Assembly (NCBI GenBank): GCA_035578155.1
Contig: JAPWDM010000001.1
Coordinates: forward strand, 74,776,972-74,840,971
DNA: 64,000 nt
Direction of reading: 5' to 3'
From: Brachynemurus nebulosus
Lineage: Eukaryota; Arthropoda; Insecta; Neuroptera; Myrmeleontidae
The notes beneath the pieces are model-generated. The model was not told where the DNA came from. It saw only the letters and a list, made by a program, of their open reading frames with translations, and ran no database searches. Position numbers and translations under genes: made by a program. This document shows, in pieces, positions 22,407-34,232 of the stretch (positions within the stretch are counted from its first letter, which is position 1; each line of letters begins with the position of its first letter).

Positions 22407-23149
22407 ATGTTTATTTACTGTATATTGTGTTCATGAACATGTAATAAATCGATAAACCGAAATCGAATAAATAAATAAAAATGTTTTATGATCTCAAAAA
22501 TATCTAAAAATGAATAAATTGTTATATGTTCATTGTACGTTATTTCACCTGAAATAATTATGTACAAATAAAATCGTATTTAATAATATTTAATGATTTA
22601 TTTAAATTAATTATACACGTATTTTGAATAAATTGATAGTCGAGCAGTAAACTTAAAAATGACAATATATATTGACAATACAAGAATACGTAACGACAGT
22701 ATGGCCGGTAAATACTAAATCTCATCTCTCGTATCTATTCTCTTCTTTCAAGCATCAAACCTGCATCAAACACTGACTGTGTTCAAACGTCGGTCGGTAA
22801 GAGAGGCAACGTATTAACATTAGCAATGCCCGTTCGAATACCGCGCTATTTTCAAACATATGGATTTATTTAAAATTTAAAATACATCAAAATAGATCTT
22901 CGTTTTATTATAATATGTATGTTATAACTAATGTAAGTCACAAATTTAAGATATTAAAATAATAATTAGCCAAATTCTTTTTACAAACTATTAAAAAAAA
23001 ATCTGATACATACATGCACTTAAACATTTATTTTAGTAAATTTTATAAGCAGACTGGGATCAGACTTTACTATCTTAAGGTCATAAAATAACGAAAAAAC
23101 CTAGAAAAATTGTTATAACTGTTATGTTCTAGACCGAGTATAGGTTCTA
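22407..23149. other. No gene seen
   Basis: AT-rich non-coding sequence; nothing recognisable on either strand. Confidence 0.4.
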
Positions 23150-23450
23150 CCCAGTGAACATAGAATGTAAATGTGATGTAACAAGGAAATAACAAGTTAC
23201 GTAACTTTTTTGACTTATAGGTGACATAACAATTGTATAAAATTAGAGTTTTATGTTATATACCTACCTAATTGTTACCTGTATGTTACGTAACAGTTAC
23301 ATGCCATTATGACTGTAATAAAATGTCACATTTGTGACTGCTATGTTACGTTTAGATGATTTATCAAGGTTGCTTTGATAAAACGTCACAGTGTGATTCT
23401 TACGTTATGTCTTCACAAGCTAACAATGTTACTTTGATAAAACCTCTCAG

Positions 23451-24090
23451 TAGGGATGGCGATCTGAGATCGATTAATCGGAAATCGATTTTCTGGGCTA
23501 AGAAAATCGATTTTTTAGATCGATATTTAGCAATGAATCGATTCAGTGAATCGATCTCAGACACTTAAAAATCGGGATTCGATTTTTCCTGAAAAAAAAA
23601 AAAAATATTTACAATTATCGGAATACCTCTACTGGTACTTCAATTGTTGAAGGTGAATCAACATTCGTAAATAGGGCAAATAGTGATGCGCAATTTATTT
23701 ATCATTTTTTGGTTGAAAAATTAATTTACTCGGCCCGTAAGTTTATTTTTGTGGTCATGGATTCTTAAGAATCATCAGCTTTCAGCTTCGGATTCTCAAA
23801 CTGCATCCGAGGCCACAAAAACTTACTGTCTTTGCTAAGTAATATACTATTTTATATTAGAAATAATTCTTAACTTTGAGCTAATTATAAGAAAGATTTA
23901 TACTTCTTACTTAAAAACAATATAAGATCGATTATTTTTGATTTTGTTTGTTTTCCATAAAAATGTTTTCAAAAAAATCGATTTCTCAAAATCGATTTTC
24001 TAGACCACGATTTTTTGTGAATCGATTCTCTAGACTTCGATTCGAATCGATTTAAAAATCGATCTTTTTTTAGAAAAATCGCCATCCCTA
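23451..24090. mobile_element. hAT-type MITE, 640 bp
   Basis: Inverted ends TAGGGATGGCGAT and a perfect 8-bp duplication CCTCTCAG (23443-23450 and 24091-24098). The interior is full of ATCGATT motifs in both orientations. No coding frame. Confidence 0.9.
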
Positions 24091-24737
24091 CCTCTCAGAC
24101 TCACTCTTATGTTATGTTTTTGTGACGTATCAACGTTACTTTAACGAAATGTCACAACCATGACTCTTTTGTTATGTCCTGATGACCTAACAATGTTACT
24201 TTGAACAAAACGTCACAACAGTACTCTTATATCATGTTTTTGCGACGTATTAACGTTGTTTTAATGAAATGTCACAATCATGACTCTTTTGTCATGTTTT
24301 TGTGACGTATCAATATTAATAAAACATTTCACTTATCACTTTTATGAAATGTTTTGTTACCATATTAATTTTAAATGTATCAATTCGCAAGGAATTATCA
24401 ATTTCAAGATTCCTGCAGTTTTTTTTGAATCTATCCCCTATTGGCGTTATATTATATAATATAACCCCATAACCTAAATATAACAAATAACATAAATCGA
24501 CTTATACAAAAATGGATAGATGAAATGGATGGACGAATGTTTTATTAATATTGATACGTCACCAAAACATAACAAAAGAGTCATGATTGTGACATTTCAT
24601 TAAAACAACGTTAATACGTCGTTAAAACAACGTTAATTTTGTTATTAAGTTAAAAATGAAACTGTTATGAAAATTCTTGTAAGGCTTTATTTATTATTTT
24701 GTGATATATATTAATATATAACGATGAGAATAAATAA

Positions 24738-24845
24738 GTGAGTTTGATCTAGTGGTTAAGACTGCTGATAATTTAAAAGATGCTTCAGCTTGGAATTGGA
24801 TAATGGATCGAATCCTGCACAGTCAACAACAAAAAAAAAAATAAT
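24738..24845 (+). mobile_element. tRNA-derived SINE-like unit
   Basis: An A-box-like TCTAGTGGTTAAG (24748-24760) and a B-box-like GATCGAATCCT (24806-24816) are spaced as in a tRNA-type Pol III promoter, followed by an A-rich tail (24826-24845). The cloverleaf stems do not pair as in a real tRNA, so I call a SINE head rather than a tRNA gene. Confidence 0.55.
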
Positions 24846-25086
24846 AATTAATTTAGGTGTATGTATATGACAATAAGTTGGTAATATGTGTATGTAATGT
24901 TAATAAGAAACAAAAAAAGGGAATTTTGAATTTTCTTTTTGCAAAAGAAGGCGTAGGGCATATTTTTATCTATAACGTAACATCAAAGTTATATTTTCCT
25001 GAAACGTAACATGAATATAAACAATGTTATGTCACGTTGTTACGTTTATAAGTGGGAAATTGTAAGTTACATGTGATAGGCTGAAA

Positions 25087-26217
25087 ATGGCGCCGGTTAC
25101 ACGTAGTGCGTGTAATGTGTGCGGAAATAAATTTACTAAATATGTGGATATTTTAAATTGTGCGGGAAAATGTGGGAATTCCTTCCACGCCCAATGTATT
25201 AATGTGTCGGAAGAAATGTTAACAAATTTAAAAACGAGTGGTGAAATAAAAAATTGGATGTGTAATTGTTGTGGAGCCGATGTAACCTCCAAAAATTCAC
25301 CAACAAAAAGCAATGTGGAAGCTTCTACAACCACAGAAAAGGATAGTAAGGCGGATGATAAACCATTGGTGGAATACATCCGTACGATACCATTAGAGGA
25401 AAAGATAAATCTGTTATTGAACAATCAAGTTGCAATGGGTAAAAAATTAGATATAATAACAAGTAAGTTGAATTTATCTATCGAAGAAAATAAAGAGAAA
25501 ACCAAAAGGATTGAATTATTGGAGCAGGAAATAATCCTGCTCAAATCAATGGTTGAGAAACGTCAGGGAAATAGTGAAAATAATCTACCATCTGGTACAA
25601 TGAAAAATGCCACGGCTGCAAAACCTGCCAACAAAGCAACTGTTAATAAAACAAGGGTTAACGTAGGCAATGTACCGTACGCTCAAGTAGTATCCGGTGC
25701 TGAGAAAATGGACAAACATATTCCAACTAATGAAGGCAATGCACAGTACGCTCAAGTAGTGGCTGGTGCAGAAACTATGGATAAGCATATTGTTGAAAGG
25801 CAAGCAATAGAAACCGAAGCAAAGGAACTAGAATGTGAAGATCCAAGATTTACGGAAAATAGGCCGAATGAAAATGACGGTTTTAAGACTGTCACGTACA
25901 AGAAAAAGAAAAGGAATTTTATTCGAGGAAAGGACACAACTAGTGATGATTTTCAATGTATTGACTCTAAAGTGTGGATTTACATAGGTCGCTGCTCTAA
26001 AGAAACGACTGTGGAAAAAATTAATAATCACCTAAAGAAAAAATATCCTGAACGTAATTTTGTAATCGAGGATTTGCAAAGTAAAGGAGTTTATAAAAGT
26101 TATCGAGTAGGAGGTGACAGTGACTTGAAAGAGCAACTGTACAATGGAAACAATTGGCCTTTGGGTGCGCTGGTAAAAAGATTTATTTTTCGTCGGCAAC
26201 CAGCCAGTTTCAGTTAG
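25087..26217 (+). CDS. LINE ORF1 protein with N-terminal PHD finger
   Basis: 376 residues. The N-terminus (residues 9-61) has the C4-H-C3 spacing of a PHD finger: CNVC, CAGKC, FHAQC, WMCNCC. Next comes an acidic/Ser region, then a heptad-like coiled coil at about residues 118-165 (IPLEEKINLLLNNQVAMGKK and following). A short repeat comes next, with NVPYAQVVSGAEKMDKHIPT matched about 24 residues later by NAQYAQVVAGAETMDKHIVE. The C-terminal 90 residues form a compact basic domain (VWIYIGRCSKETTVEKINNH) that resembles an RNA-binding fold. ORF1 proteins of this group bind element RNA and form the RNP. The frame is intact; ATG at 25087 is the first in the element. Confidence 0.85.
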   Translation: MAPVTRSACNVCGNKFTKYVDILNCAGKCGNSFHAQCINVSEEMLTNLKTSGEIKNWMCNCCGADVTSKNSPTKSNVEASTTTEKDSKADDKPLVEYIRTIPLEEKINLLLNNQVAMGKKLDIITSKLNLSIEENKEKTKRIELLEQEIILLKSMVEKRQGNSENNLPSGTMKNATAAKPANKATVNKTRVNVGNVPYAQVVSGAEKMDKHIPTNEGNAQYAQVVAGAETMDKHIVERQAIETEAKELECEDPRFTENRPNENDGFKTVTYKKKKRNFIRGKDTTSDDFQCIDSKVWIYIGRCSKETTVEKINNHLKKKYPERNFVIEDLQSKGVYKSYRVGGDSDLKEQLYNGNNWPLGALVKRFIFRRQPASFS

Positions 26218-26263
26218 TAACTCAACTACAGAGTGTAAACAAATTAAGATACTGCATCAAAAT

Positions 26264-29056
26264 GTGCAATCAATATGTAACAAAATCTCTGAGCTTGAAG
26301 TGATATCAGCTAATCTTGATACTGACATCCTTCTATTGTCTGAACATTGGTGTTCAAATTTAAATTTGAAAAATATAAATATTGAAGAATACTTGTTAAG
26401 TGCACAATTTTGTCGAAAAGACTATAAACATGGTGGTGTAGGTATTTGGATTAAAAAGGAATTAAAACAATATTGTGATGCTGTATGTCTCTCAAACATG
26501 TGTAAAGAAAAAGTATTTGAATGTGCTGTTGTCAAACTTAAATTAAGCGGTTTTAAATGTTATATATGTGTAATTTATAGATCCCCGGATAGTGATGTGG
26601 AGGCATTTTTGAACTATTTTAATGACTTCTTAAGTTTCTTAAAACCAGAAAGTAATAAAATAATTATCATGGGTGATTTTAATATTGACTGTTTAAACAA
26701 TAATAGTACTAAATTTAAATTATACGATGTAATAGAATCATACAATTGCATCAACATTGTAAACCAGGCTACTCGTATTACTAATACGTCATCAACTGGA
26801 ATAGATTATACCATAATTAATAGAGATTTTGTATTCAGTGATTTTGAAATATTACATACGCTATTATCAGACCACACTGGTCAGTTAATATCGTTTGATA
26901 CTAAAAATGAAAAAGTAATTAAACGAATTAATAATAATTATAAAAGAAATTATAGCAAGTTAAATTTAGATTTCATGTTATATATGGTAAACAATATAGA
27001 TGAGTCAGTTTATGTAAATGCTGATGTCGATACTCATTTTGAAATATTTTATTCAACTGTTCAATATTGTTTTAATGCTAGTTTTCCGTTAATGTTGTCT
27101 CGTACTCATTATAGTAAATCTAAAAAATGGGTTACTAAGCAAATTATTGATGACGGTAATTTATTAAGAGATATATTTAAAATAAAACATTTTAATGCTG
27201 AATTAGAAAATTTATATAAACAATTGAAAAAACAACACAAAAAAGATATTGCCATAGCAAAACGTTACCATGTTTTTAATAATATTAATTTGTCTTTATG
27301 TACCCCAAAAGACATTTGGACCGGTATAAATAAAATTTTAGGTAAAAATAATATAGTAAAGGAAACAATTGAGATAATTTATAATAACAAATTGTATGAT
27401 AATCCACATGAGATATCGGATATATTTCTTAACCATTATGCAGACTCGGTAATTGAAAAATTATCCTGTCATTTTGGTGATACTATATCAAAAGAATGTA
27501 CGACTACTGAGATTGCAAGTGCTAAAAGCATATTTATGTACCCATCTAGTACGTCTGAAATAGAGAATATAATAATGGATTTACCAAATAAGCAGTCTTC
27601 AGGAGCAGATGGAGTGCCTGCTCTTGTACTTAAATATTGTGCTCACTCTATTTCTAACTTATTGTGTCCTATTTTCAATAAAGTTTTAGAAACTGGTATT
27701 TTTCCCAGTTCTTTAAAGATAACAAAAGTAAAACCATTATATAAAAAAGGCGATAGCAAGGATGTCAAAAACTATAGGCCAATATCACTATTGTCTGTTT
27801 TTTCTAAAATATTGGAAAAAATAATATACATAAGAATTAATAATTTTTTGGAGACAAATCGAATATTATATTCTGCCCAACATGGTTTTAGAACAAATTG
27901 TTCTACATCCACTGCTATTTTTGATTTTTATGATCATCTGAGCAGATCCTTGGATAACGGTGAAAATGTTATTGGACTGTTTTTTGACCTTAGTTCAGCT
28001 TTTGACACAGTGAATCATGAGTTTCTACTCAAAAAACTTGAAAAACAGGGAATTAGAGGTACTGCTAATGATCTTATTAGATCGTACCTAACTAATAGGG
28101 AATTTTATGTTGAGATAAATGGCCATAATTCGAAGTGTAAATGTATCAGTGTAGGTGTACCACAAGGTAGCACACTTGGACCACTGCTGTTTAACTGTTA
28201 TGTAAACGATTTATTAGAAAATGTTACGGTAGGAAAAGTAATAATGTATGCTGATGACGTTACATTCTTAATTAGTGCAAGTAATTCTGATGAAGTTAAT
28301 TTATTGGCGAGTCAGACATTACAAACATTTCAATCCTGGTGTTATAAGAATCAATTAATTATAAATCTAGAAAAAACTAATTTAATTTGTTTTAAACTGC
28401 GTCCAGACCATACTATAATTTCTCTAGAAACTAATATTACTAAAAATATTTTATTGTCAGTGACAGAAACAAAATTCTTAGGTGTTATGATAGATTGTAA
28501 CTTAAAATTTAATGAACAGATAAATAATATCTGTAAAAAATTAAATAACATTTGTTTCCAAATTAGAATTTTAAGACAGTATTTAGACAAGGAACAATTA
28601 ATAGCGTTTTACTACGCTCATGTCTACTCCACTATTAAGTATGGAATACTTATGTGGGGAAGAAGCTATGAAGCAAATAGAATCTTTATTCTACAAAAGA
28701 AAATAATAAGGACCATATTTAAAGTAAATAGCAGAAGTTCCTGTAAAAGTTTATTCAAAAACAACAAAATATTAACATACTGGGGAATTTATACATTAGA
28801 ATTAGTCGTATATATGAAACAAAAAGAATTTTTCACTTGTCAAACGGATAAAATCCATTATACAAGATTGAATATGCTGTATAATTTTACACACAGAACA
28901 AGTTTCTATGAAAGAACTCCGGTATACACTGGTTATAAAATAATGTTTAAATTACCAAATGAACTACAAAATATAAATAATTTAGTTAAGTTCAAAAAAA
29001 TGTTAAAGGAATATTTAATAAATTGTACACCATATGATATTAATGAATTAATCTGA
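26264..29056 (+). CDS. LINE ORF2: AP-type endonuclease and reverse transcriptase
   Basis: About 930 residues. The endonuclease domain begins at ILHQNVQSICNK (about 26240) and includes a catalytic MGDFNID (26669-26689) and SDHTG (26869-26883). RT follows with motif A LFFDLSSAFDTVNHE (27980-28022), GVPQGSTLGPLLFNCY (28153-28200) and catalytic MYADDVTFLI (28244-28273). It nicks target DNA and primes reverse transcription there. The frame is open from 26177 (overlapping the end of ORF1 by about 40 bp) but has no ATG before the endonuclease; 26264 is GTG. Translation probably depends on a frameshift, reinitiation or a non-AUG start. All seen catalytic residues are present, with no stops. Confidence 0.9.
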   Translation: MQSICNKISELEVISANLDTDILLLSEHWCSNLNLKNINIEEYLLSAQFCRKDYKHGGVGIWIKKELKQYCDAVCLSNMCKEKVFECAVVKLKLSGFKCYICVIYRSPDSDVEAFLNYFNDFLSFLKPESNKIIIMGDFNIDCLNNNSTKFKLYDVIESYNCINIVNQATRITNTSSTGIDYTIINRDFVFSDFEILHTLLSDHTGQLISFDTKNEKVIKRINNNYKRNYSKLNLDFMLYMVNNIDESVYVNADVDTHFEIFYSTVQYCFNASFPLMLSRTHYSKSKKWVTKQIIDDGNLLRDIFKIKHFNAELENLYKQLKKQHKKDIAIAKRYHVFNNINLSLCTPKDIWTGINKILGKNNIVKETIEIIYNNKLYDNPHEISDIFLNHYADSVIEKLSCHFGDTISKECTTTEIASAKSIFMYPSSTSEIENIIMDLPNKQSSGADGVPALVLKYCAHSISNLLCPIFNKVLETGIFPSSLKITKVKPLYKKGDSKDVKNYRPISLLSVFSKILEKIIYIRINNFLETNRILYSAQHGFRTNCSTSTAIFDFYDHLSRSLDNGENVIGLFFDLSSAFDTVNHEFLLKKLEKQGIRGTANDLIRSYLTNREFYVEINGHNSKCKCISVGVPQGSTLGPLLFNCYVNDLLENVTVGKVIMYADDVTFLISASNSDEVNLLASQTLQTFQSWCYKNQLIINLEKTNLICFKLRPDHTIISLETNITKNILLSVTETKFLGVMIDCNLKFNEQINNICKKLNNICFQIRILRQYLDKEQLIAFYYAHVYSTIKYGILMWGRSYEANRIFILQKKIIRTIFKVNSRSSCKSLFKNNKILTYWGIYTLELVVYMKQKEFFTCQTDKIHYTRLNMLYNFTHRTSFYERTPVYTGYKIMFKLPNELQNINNLVKFKKMLKEYLINCTPYDINELI

Positions 29057-29278
29057 TAATCAGATGGAAAGATATTATATATAATTCTTAGATATGTATA
29101 TTCTTTGTTATGTTATAGTCTATTTGATATGACACTTTTGTAAACTTTTTATAAAAAGTCAAATACAAATAAACATTTATTATTATTATTATTATTATGT
29201 GACTCACATTTTATGTAACACGTGACTTTCAATTCTTTCACTGTGACATAAAATTTACAGAAAAATGTTCACTGGGTA

Positions 29279-29986
29279 GCTGAATAAGAAACTGTTTAAT
29301 CAACTGAATATTTTATTCTTCACAAATCATACAATACAAGAGATATGCAAGCAAGTAATGACAATGAGATACGGTTTATGCAATATGGCTGCTGTGTGTA
29401 TTCGTGTTTTTTCTTTGTTCAATTGTTACTGACCCTGTGAACGTCACTTACCCAACAGACTAGATTAAAAAAAAATTGGTAACGTCAATAACCGTCATAA
29501 AACAGTATTTGTGACGGTCACGTTACATGAATTCTAAATACCGGTAATTGCCCATCAGTAATCTCGACTAAGAAGGTGTGCGTGATGTCGTCACGACTCG
29601 GTGGGGAAAAAAATTATATGATATATTTTTCCGCGAATACAATAACGCGGGGTGGTTTAATTCAAGTCGCCTTAGCTTAGAGGCAGGATCGTTACACTCA
29701 AGACCACCGCAATATTATGAGTGACGAACATTTTTAAGTTAACAGTTTTAAATAATATATTAAAGAGTGATACCAAATTATTGCGTAGTTTTTATTGTGA
29801 ATATTTTTGTAAAATTTTGTACAGGTATTTTTATTTTGAAAAATAAAGTAATTTGCAATACACATCGCATAGCGTAAGCATGTTTTAGAACCCACACTTT
29901 GGCATCGAATATAGCGCTAATTACTTTGGGACAAAAATATATGGTAAACATAATCAAGAAGACTCTTACTGTTACAATATTTATGT
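29279..29986. other. No gene seen
   Basis: Non-coding, AT-rich; the left flank of the element at 29993. It holds a GC-richer short patch near 29560-29720 without a recognised feature. Confidence 0.4.
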
Positions 29987-30239
29987 TATTTTAGTAGTAG
30001 TTTTTGGGGGCTACGGGGCCCTCCTCCCCTCCTTTTTTCTTCTAACCTAACCGAACCTAAGAATTCAAAAATTCCGTAACAGATGGCGCAGCCACCTTCG
30101 AGCCCTGTAAATTCACTACTAGATGGCGCTCGTAGTCTGGATAATAGCGATCCCTGTGTGTAGGTTTGATAAATTGTCAACAGATGGCACCGAAAATTCT
30201 TTTTGATAGTTAAAAGATGGCGTTGCTAGTCTGAACCAC

Positions 30240-31172
30240 CGCGAAAAATTTTCAAAAAGTGGTATTTTACAAAGTAAAATTTTTCAAAAAGTGGTATTCT
30301 GAAAAGTAAAATTTTGAATAATAATTATTATGTTTATATATTGCTTATATTCAGAAGTTCTTCTACTATTACTATGTTATATTATGTATATATTGTCTAT
30401 ATTCAGAGTTTTCGTAAAAACAGTTTCAAAAGGAGACATTTTTGTCTACGGGACGTAAGTGTGACTTACATATACGTTACTCAAGGGTTTGATACCTTTT
30501 AGTGTCTACACTTGGAAATTAACTATACCTAAGGGGTATTCATATAATACAGAGCCATATTCAAATTCTAATCAATTCTAAGAAAGAAAATAACTAAATT
30601 TTATTTAAATTATCCACTAAAACACATAAAATTTTGAAAGTTAATCAAACGAAAATGAAAAAAATCAAAAAACAACAGTAAATAATATTTTTAATAAATG
30701 AAAATGTGAAAAAAGGTGTAATTTTGCTAATATCTATTGTTGTATGTATAAAACAAATTATTTCTAATCTATGAGTACAGTGTTATATTTAAAGATATAG
30801 CAAAATTAAACTTTTTTTCATATTTTCATTTACTAAAAATATTATTTACTGTTGTTTTTTGATTTTTTTTGATTTTGGTTTAGATTTTTTCAAAATTTTA
30901 TGTATTTTAGTGGATAATTTAAATAATTTAAATACCCCTTAGGTATAGTTAATTTCCAAGGGTAGACCCTAAAAGGTATCAAAACCTCGAGTAACGTTTA
31001 TGTAAGTCACACTTACGTCCCAGTAATAGTAATAGTAATACATGTGTTAGTAGAAGAACTTCTGAATATAAGCAATATATAAACATAATAATTATTATTC
31101 AAAATTTAACTTTGCAAAATACCATTTTCTGAAAATTTTACTTTATAAAATATCACCTTTTGAAAATTTTTT
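30240..31172. repeat. Large imperfect palindrome inside the 6.6-kb element
   Basis: TTTTCAAAAAGTGGTATTTT, TATATTGCTTATATTCAGAA and GGAAATTAACTATACCTAAG at 30245-30540 all recur as complements at 30900-31170, around a centre near 30720. No coding frame. Confidence 0.8.
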
Positions 31173-31753
31173 GTGACTTGTTTTGATCAATAGGTTAAGT
31201 CTCGTTGGATTCGGTTTCACGCATTTTCGGATTTTGATTTTATTTATCTTTTCACCTTTAAAGATTTTTTTGTTAAAATATTACATATATATTTCTAAAT
31301 TACCCAATATAGATAAATAATGTTCTTAATTGCCCCTGAACTGCATGAATGCTTTTATTTAGGAGTAGAAGGGTTAACGCAACATTAATTTTTTTATTCC
31401 TATAAAAGTGTTTCTTAAAATAACAATTTTGAGTGCTCAGTTTATAAAAAATATGCTAGTTTTATCGATGGCCAAACATTTTACGTTAAATGAATAGGTT
31501 CTTATATTCACCACGCGTATATATCAACAATACTATTCTTGAAAATAAATTTTCTAATTTTGACAGAATTTCCTATTTTTTACAATCAAATTTTCATTTG
31601 GTATAAATTTCGTGTATAAAAATTTAAACAAGTAGGTACAATCTTGCTATATATGAGTTGCACTTCACATATGCGAAATGATAACTTGGAATCTGCCTCA
31701 TCAGCATTTTTGCTATTTGTGACTATAATTTTTATGTCGTTAAAATACACATA

Positions 31754-32202
31754 CAGTCTGTTAAGTAAGATTGTGGTCAAAATAATTTATTTAAAAATTT
31801 ATTTAAAAAATTTTAAAATACATATATACGTTCCACTTGATGAGGACTGCGATACAATTAGCTTAATAAGGTGTCCAGTCACCACCGACGTCGATTATCG
31901 ACGCCGGTGGTGACGGTATCTTCGAGGCATACTTTTAGTTAAACTGACGGCATACTATAGCGACAAGGCCCTCCAAATGCGATGAATCTCGTGAGTTAAT
32001 GTAACGATGCCAGATTTGGCATTCATGTCGCGTATTTGGCACTCATGGTACTTCACTTGTTATTCTAACAAAAGACAAAGAACTGAATCTTTCTTTAAAG
32101 TGTATCGATGACAAAGGTTCACTCTATCTGCTCACAAAATATTTAGAGAAATACTTTCACCAGTTGTGAGTATGGTCGACCACAATCTTACTTAACAGAC
32201 TG
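31754..32202. mobile_element. TA-flanked MITE, 449 bp
   Basis: Inverted ends start CAGTCTGTTAAGTAAGATTG and extend to 25 bp, perfectly matched. TA at 31752-31753 and 32203-32204. A GC-rich hairpin (GTCACCACCGACGTCGA and partner) sits at 31878-31914. Tc1/mariner-pogo group by its ends. Confidence 0.8.
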
Positions 32203-32243
32203 TAAATTACATATACGTAGTTAAGAAATTATTTTTTATTTTT

Positions 32244-32363
32244 AGTCGAATTTTCTCCGAAAAATTAGACTTATACAGTCTATACGATAAGAGCTGCGAG
32301 AGGCGAGAGTAGGGGCGCTATCCGTTTTCGGACCCGTAGAACACGAATATGCAGAAAAAAAAG

Positions 32364-32437
<74 letters not shown>

Positions 32438-32634
32438 TCGACTTTCAGAGATTGTCCAATCGCAAATTGTCCATATTTCGGTGTTAGGGATTTAAACATC
32501 GTATGTTTACGTCACACGAACACTGTATTCACAAAAATTGTGTGTTTGCAGTATTCATGTGACGTAAACATGCGATGTTTAAATCCCTATCATTGTAATA
32601 TTGACAATTTTTGATTGGACAATCTCCGAAAGTC

Positions 32635-32730
<96 letters not shown>

Positions 32731-34232
32731 CCGCCACCTTTTAATTTGTGTAGGGCCCCCCTATGGAAGTTAAGAGATGAAATTTGGTAAATGGGGCTCA
32801 TTTTCGAGGCACCTTATACTATCAAAGTAGGGTCAAATTTTGGGCAAATTTTTTTTCTGAACCGACCTTTAAGGGGGTGGTGGGGGGCGGAAAAGCGATA
32901 AAACTTTTCCAAACCGGTTTTAAATAATGTTTCGGTCAACTATCTACAACATATCCAAAATTCAGCTTCCTAGGATGATTTGGTGGGAGTAGAGGGGGGA
33001 AAAACGATTTTCGCTGGATCTAACAGGCCCCCAGCCCCCCAGAATTAACGTAGAGCGTTGAAATTTGGTGTGTTGATAAAGTTCGTACCTAGGTTGTGCT
33101 TTTTGGAGGTTTTACTATTTTACCCCCACCCCCCTCATTTTTAAGCTACAATTTCATGCATTTTCGACGTTTTTGGAGTTTGTACCACTCGCACAGGTCA
33201 CCCAAATAAACCTAGAGGGCTGAAATTTTGTATTCGGATTGAGTTAGTATCAAGGGGGTGCCTTTTGGGGGTCTCGACTTTTAACCCCTACCCCCACCAT
33301 TTTTATACCCAAAAGAACATGATTTTTCTTGTTTTTTAACAGTTTCGTTCGGGTCAAAATCTCCCCAAATAAACCTAGAGGGCTGAAATTTTGTGTACAG
33401 ATTAAGCTAATAGCCAGACACTGTTTTTGGGGGGTTTCAACTTTTAACCCTTACCCCCACGATTTTTACGCCAATATTTCCTTAATTTTTTTGCTTGTTT
33501 TCTAAGACGTCTAGAGACTCTCTAAGGAAACCTAGAGGGCTGAAATTTTGTACGTGTATTCAGTTAGTATCCAGCTAGTACCTTTTAGGGAGTCCACATT
33601 ACTTTTCCCCTACTTCTTCCATTTTTACATCGGAATTGAATGCTATTGTTAAATGTGTTTTAAATGCATTACTTTTATTCTAAATACAAGTAGGCGAATA
33701 GTAATTTTAAAAAATTTAAAAAAAAGTGAATACAATTTTTTTAACAAATGAAATACATACATATTAAGTAATTTGAAAATGTTATTAAAGTCACTGTTTA
33801 TTTAAAAATTAGGAATTTTAGATTTTTATTATTTATAAAATAGAAATTTTGGATTTTTTTGGAAAGAAAAAATATCTTCATAAAAGCCTTCCAGTTTACT
33901 ATTTAAGTTCCATTTTTAATATTTAAAAATAAAACACAAAGGCAATTGGCGGATAAGCATGGATAGAAATGCCCTCGTACGAATTGTGTTGGCTTTTTCC
34001 CTGTTAACTGCTATCGGCACAAAATTGAAATTTACTGAGATACAGCCCTTAAATACTTAAAACCTTTTTTTAAAGCCCCGATCAACCGGACACTCATCAT
34101 CAGTTTTGAAACCACCAAAATTAAAAATCGCTTGTAGACTTTCAATTATATTTCGCTTGTAGACACTCAATACCGAAGATGAAAGGGAAAATTCGACTAC
34201 CGTGATGGGGCCCCGCTGCTCACGGCGTTTTT
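32244..34232 (+). repeat. 2-kb repeat, copy 1, with (TA)n and about 160-bp internal units
   Basis: This is the inverted twin of 39000-41064. It holds a (TA)n run (32368-32434 and 32640-32728), split by a 205-bp MITE, then four or five decayed tandem units of about 160 bp, each with AAACCTAGAGGGCTGAAATT and a CCCCTACCCCCACCATTTTT-type tract (about 33040, 33205, 33365, 33525). Its outer ends are GTCGAATTTTCTCC and CTCACGGCGTTTT. No gene. Confidence 0.8.
32435..32639. mobile_element. 205-bp MITE inserted in the (TA)n run
   Basis: Inverted ends CAGTCGACTTTCAGAGATTG and the complement of CAATGGACTTTCGGAGATTG. It also has an inner palindrome (GGGATTTAAACATCG...CGATGTTTAAATCCC). It is absent from the inverted twin at 40876-40938, where the (TA)n run is continuous. 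Confidence 0.85.

Larger units (their letters stand above)
25077..29196 (+). mobile_element. CR1-group non-LTR retrotransposon with both ORFs open
   Basis: Two long frames (ORF1 with a PHD-type finger, ORF2 with endonuclease and RT) are followed by a short 3' UTR ending in (ATT)n. ATGTGA occurs immediately before (25071-25076) and after (29197-29202), a short target-site duplication. The 5' UTR is only 10 bp, so the copy may be slightly 5'-truncated. The microsatellite tail and PHD-type ORF1 favour the CR1/L2/Daphne/Kiri group over Jockey; the exact clade would need a tree. Confidence 0.85.
23150..29276. mobile_element. TIR element flanked by TA, host to three later insertions
   Basis: Inverted ends CCCAGTGAACAT, with looser similarity to about 36 bp, are flanked by TA (23148-23149 and 29277-29278). 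Internal units of about 65 bp (GTTATGTTTTTGTGACGTAT...AATGTCACAACCATGACTCT) repeat at 23340-24340 and recur inverted at 24540-24630. Removing the LINE (25077-29196) and the hAT MITE (23451-24090) leaves an element of about 1.4 kb without coding frames. Confidence 0.7.

Noticed and set aside
24748..24816. Functional tRNA gene
   Set aside because: A and B boxes are present, but acceptor and other stems do not pair; an A-rich tail follows. It fits a SINE head.
32242..32801. Frames with Tyr-Ile repeats, also at 40802-41065
   Set aside because: They are translations of (TA)n microsatellite.
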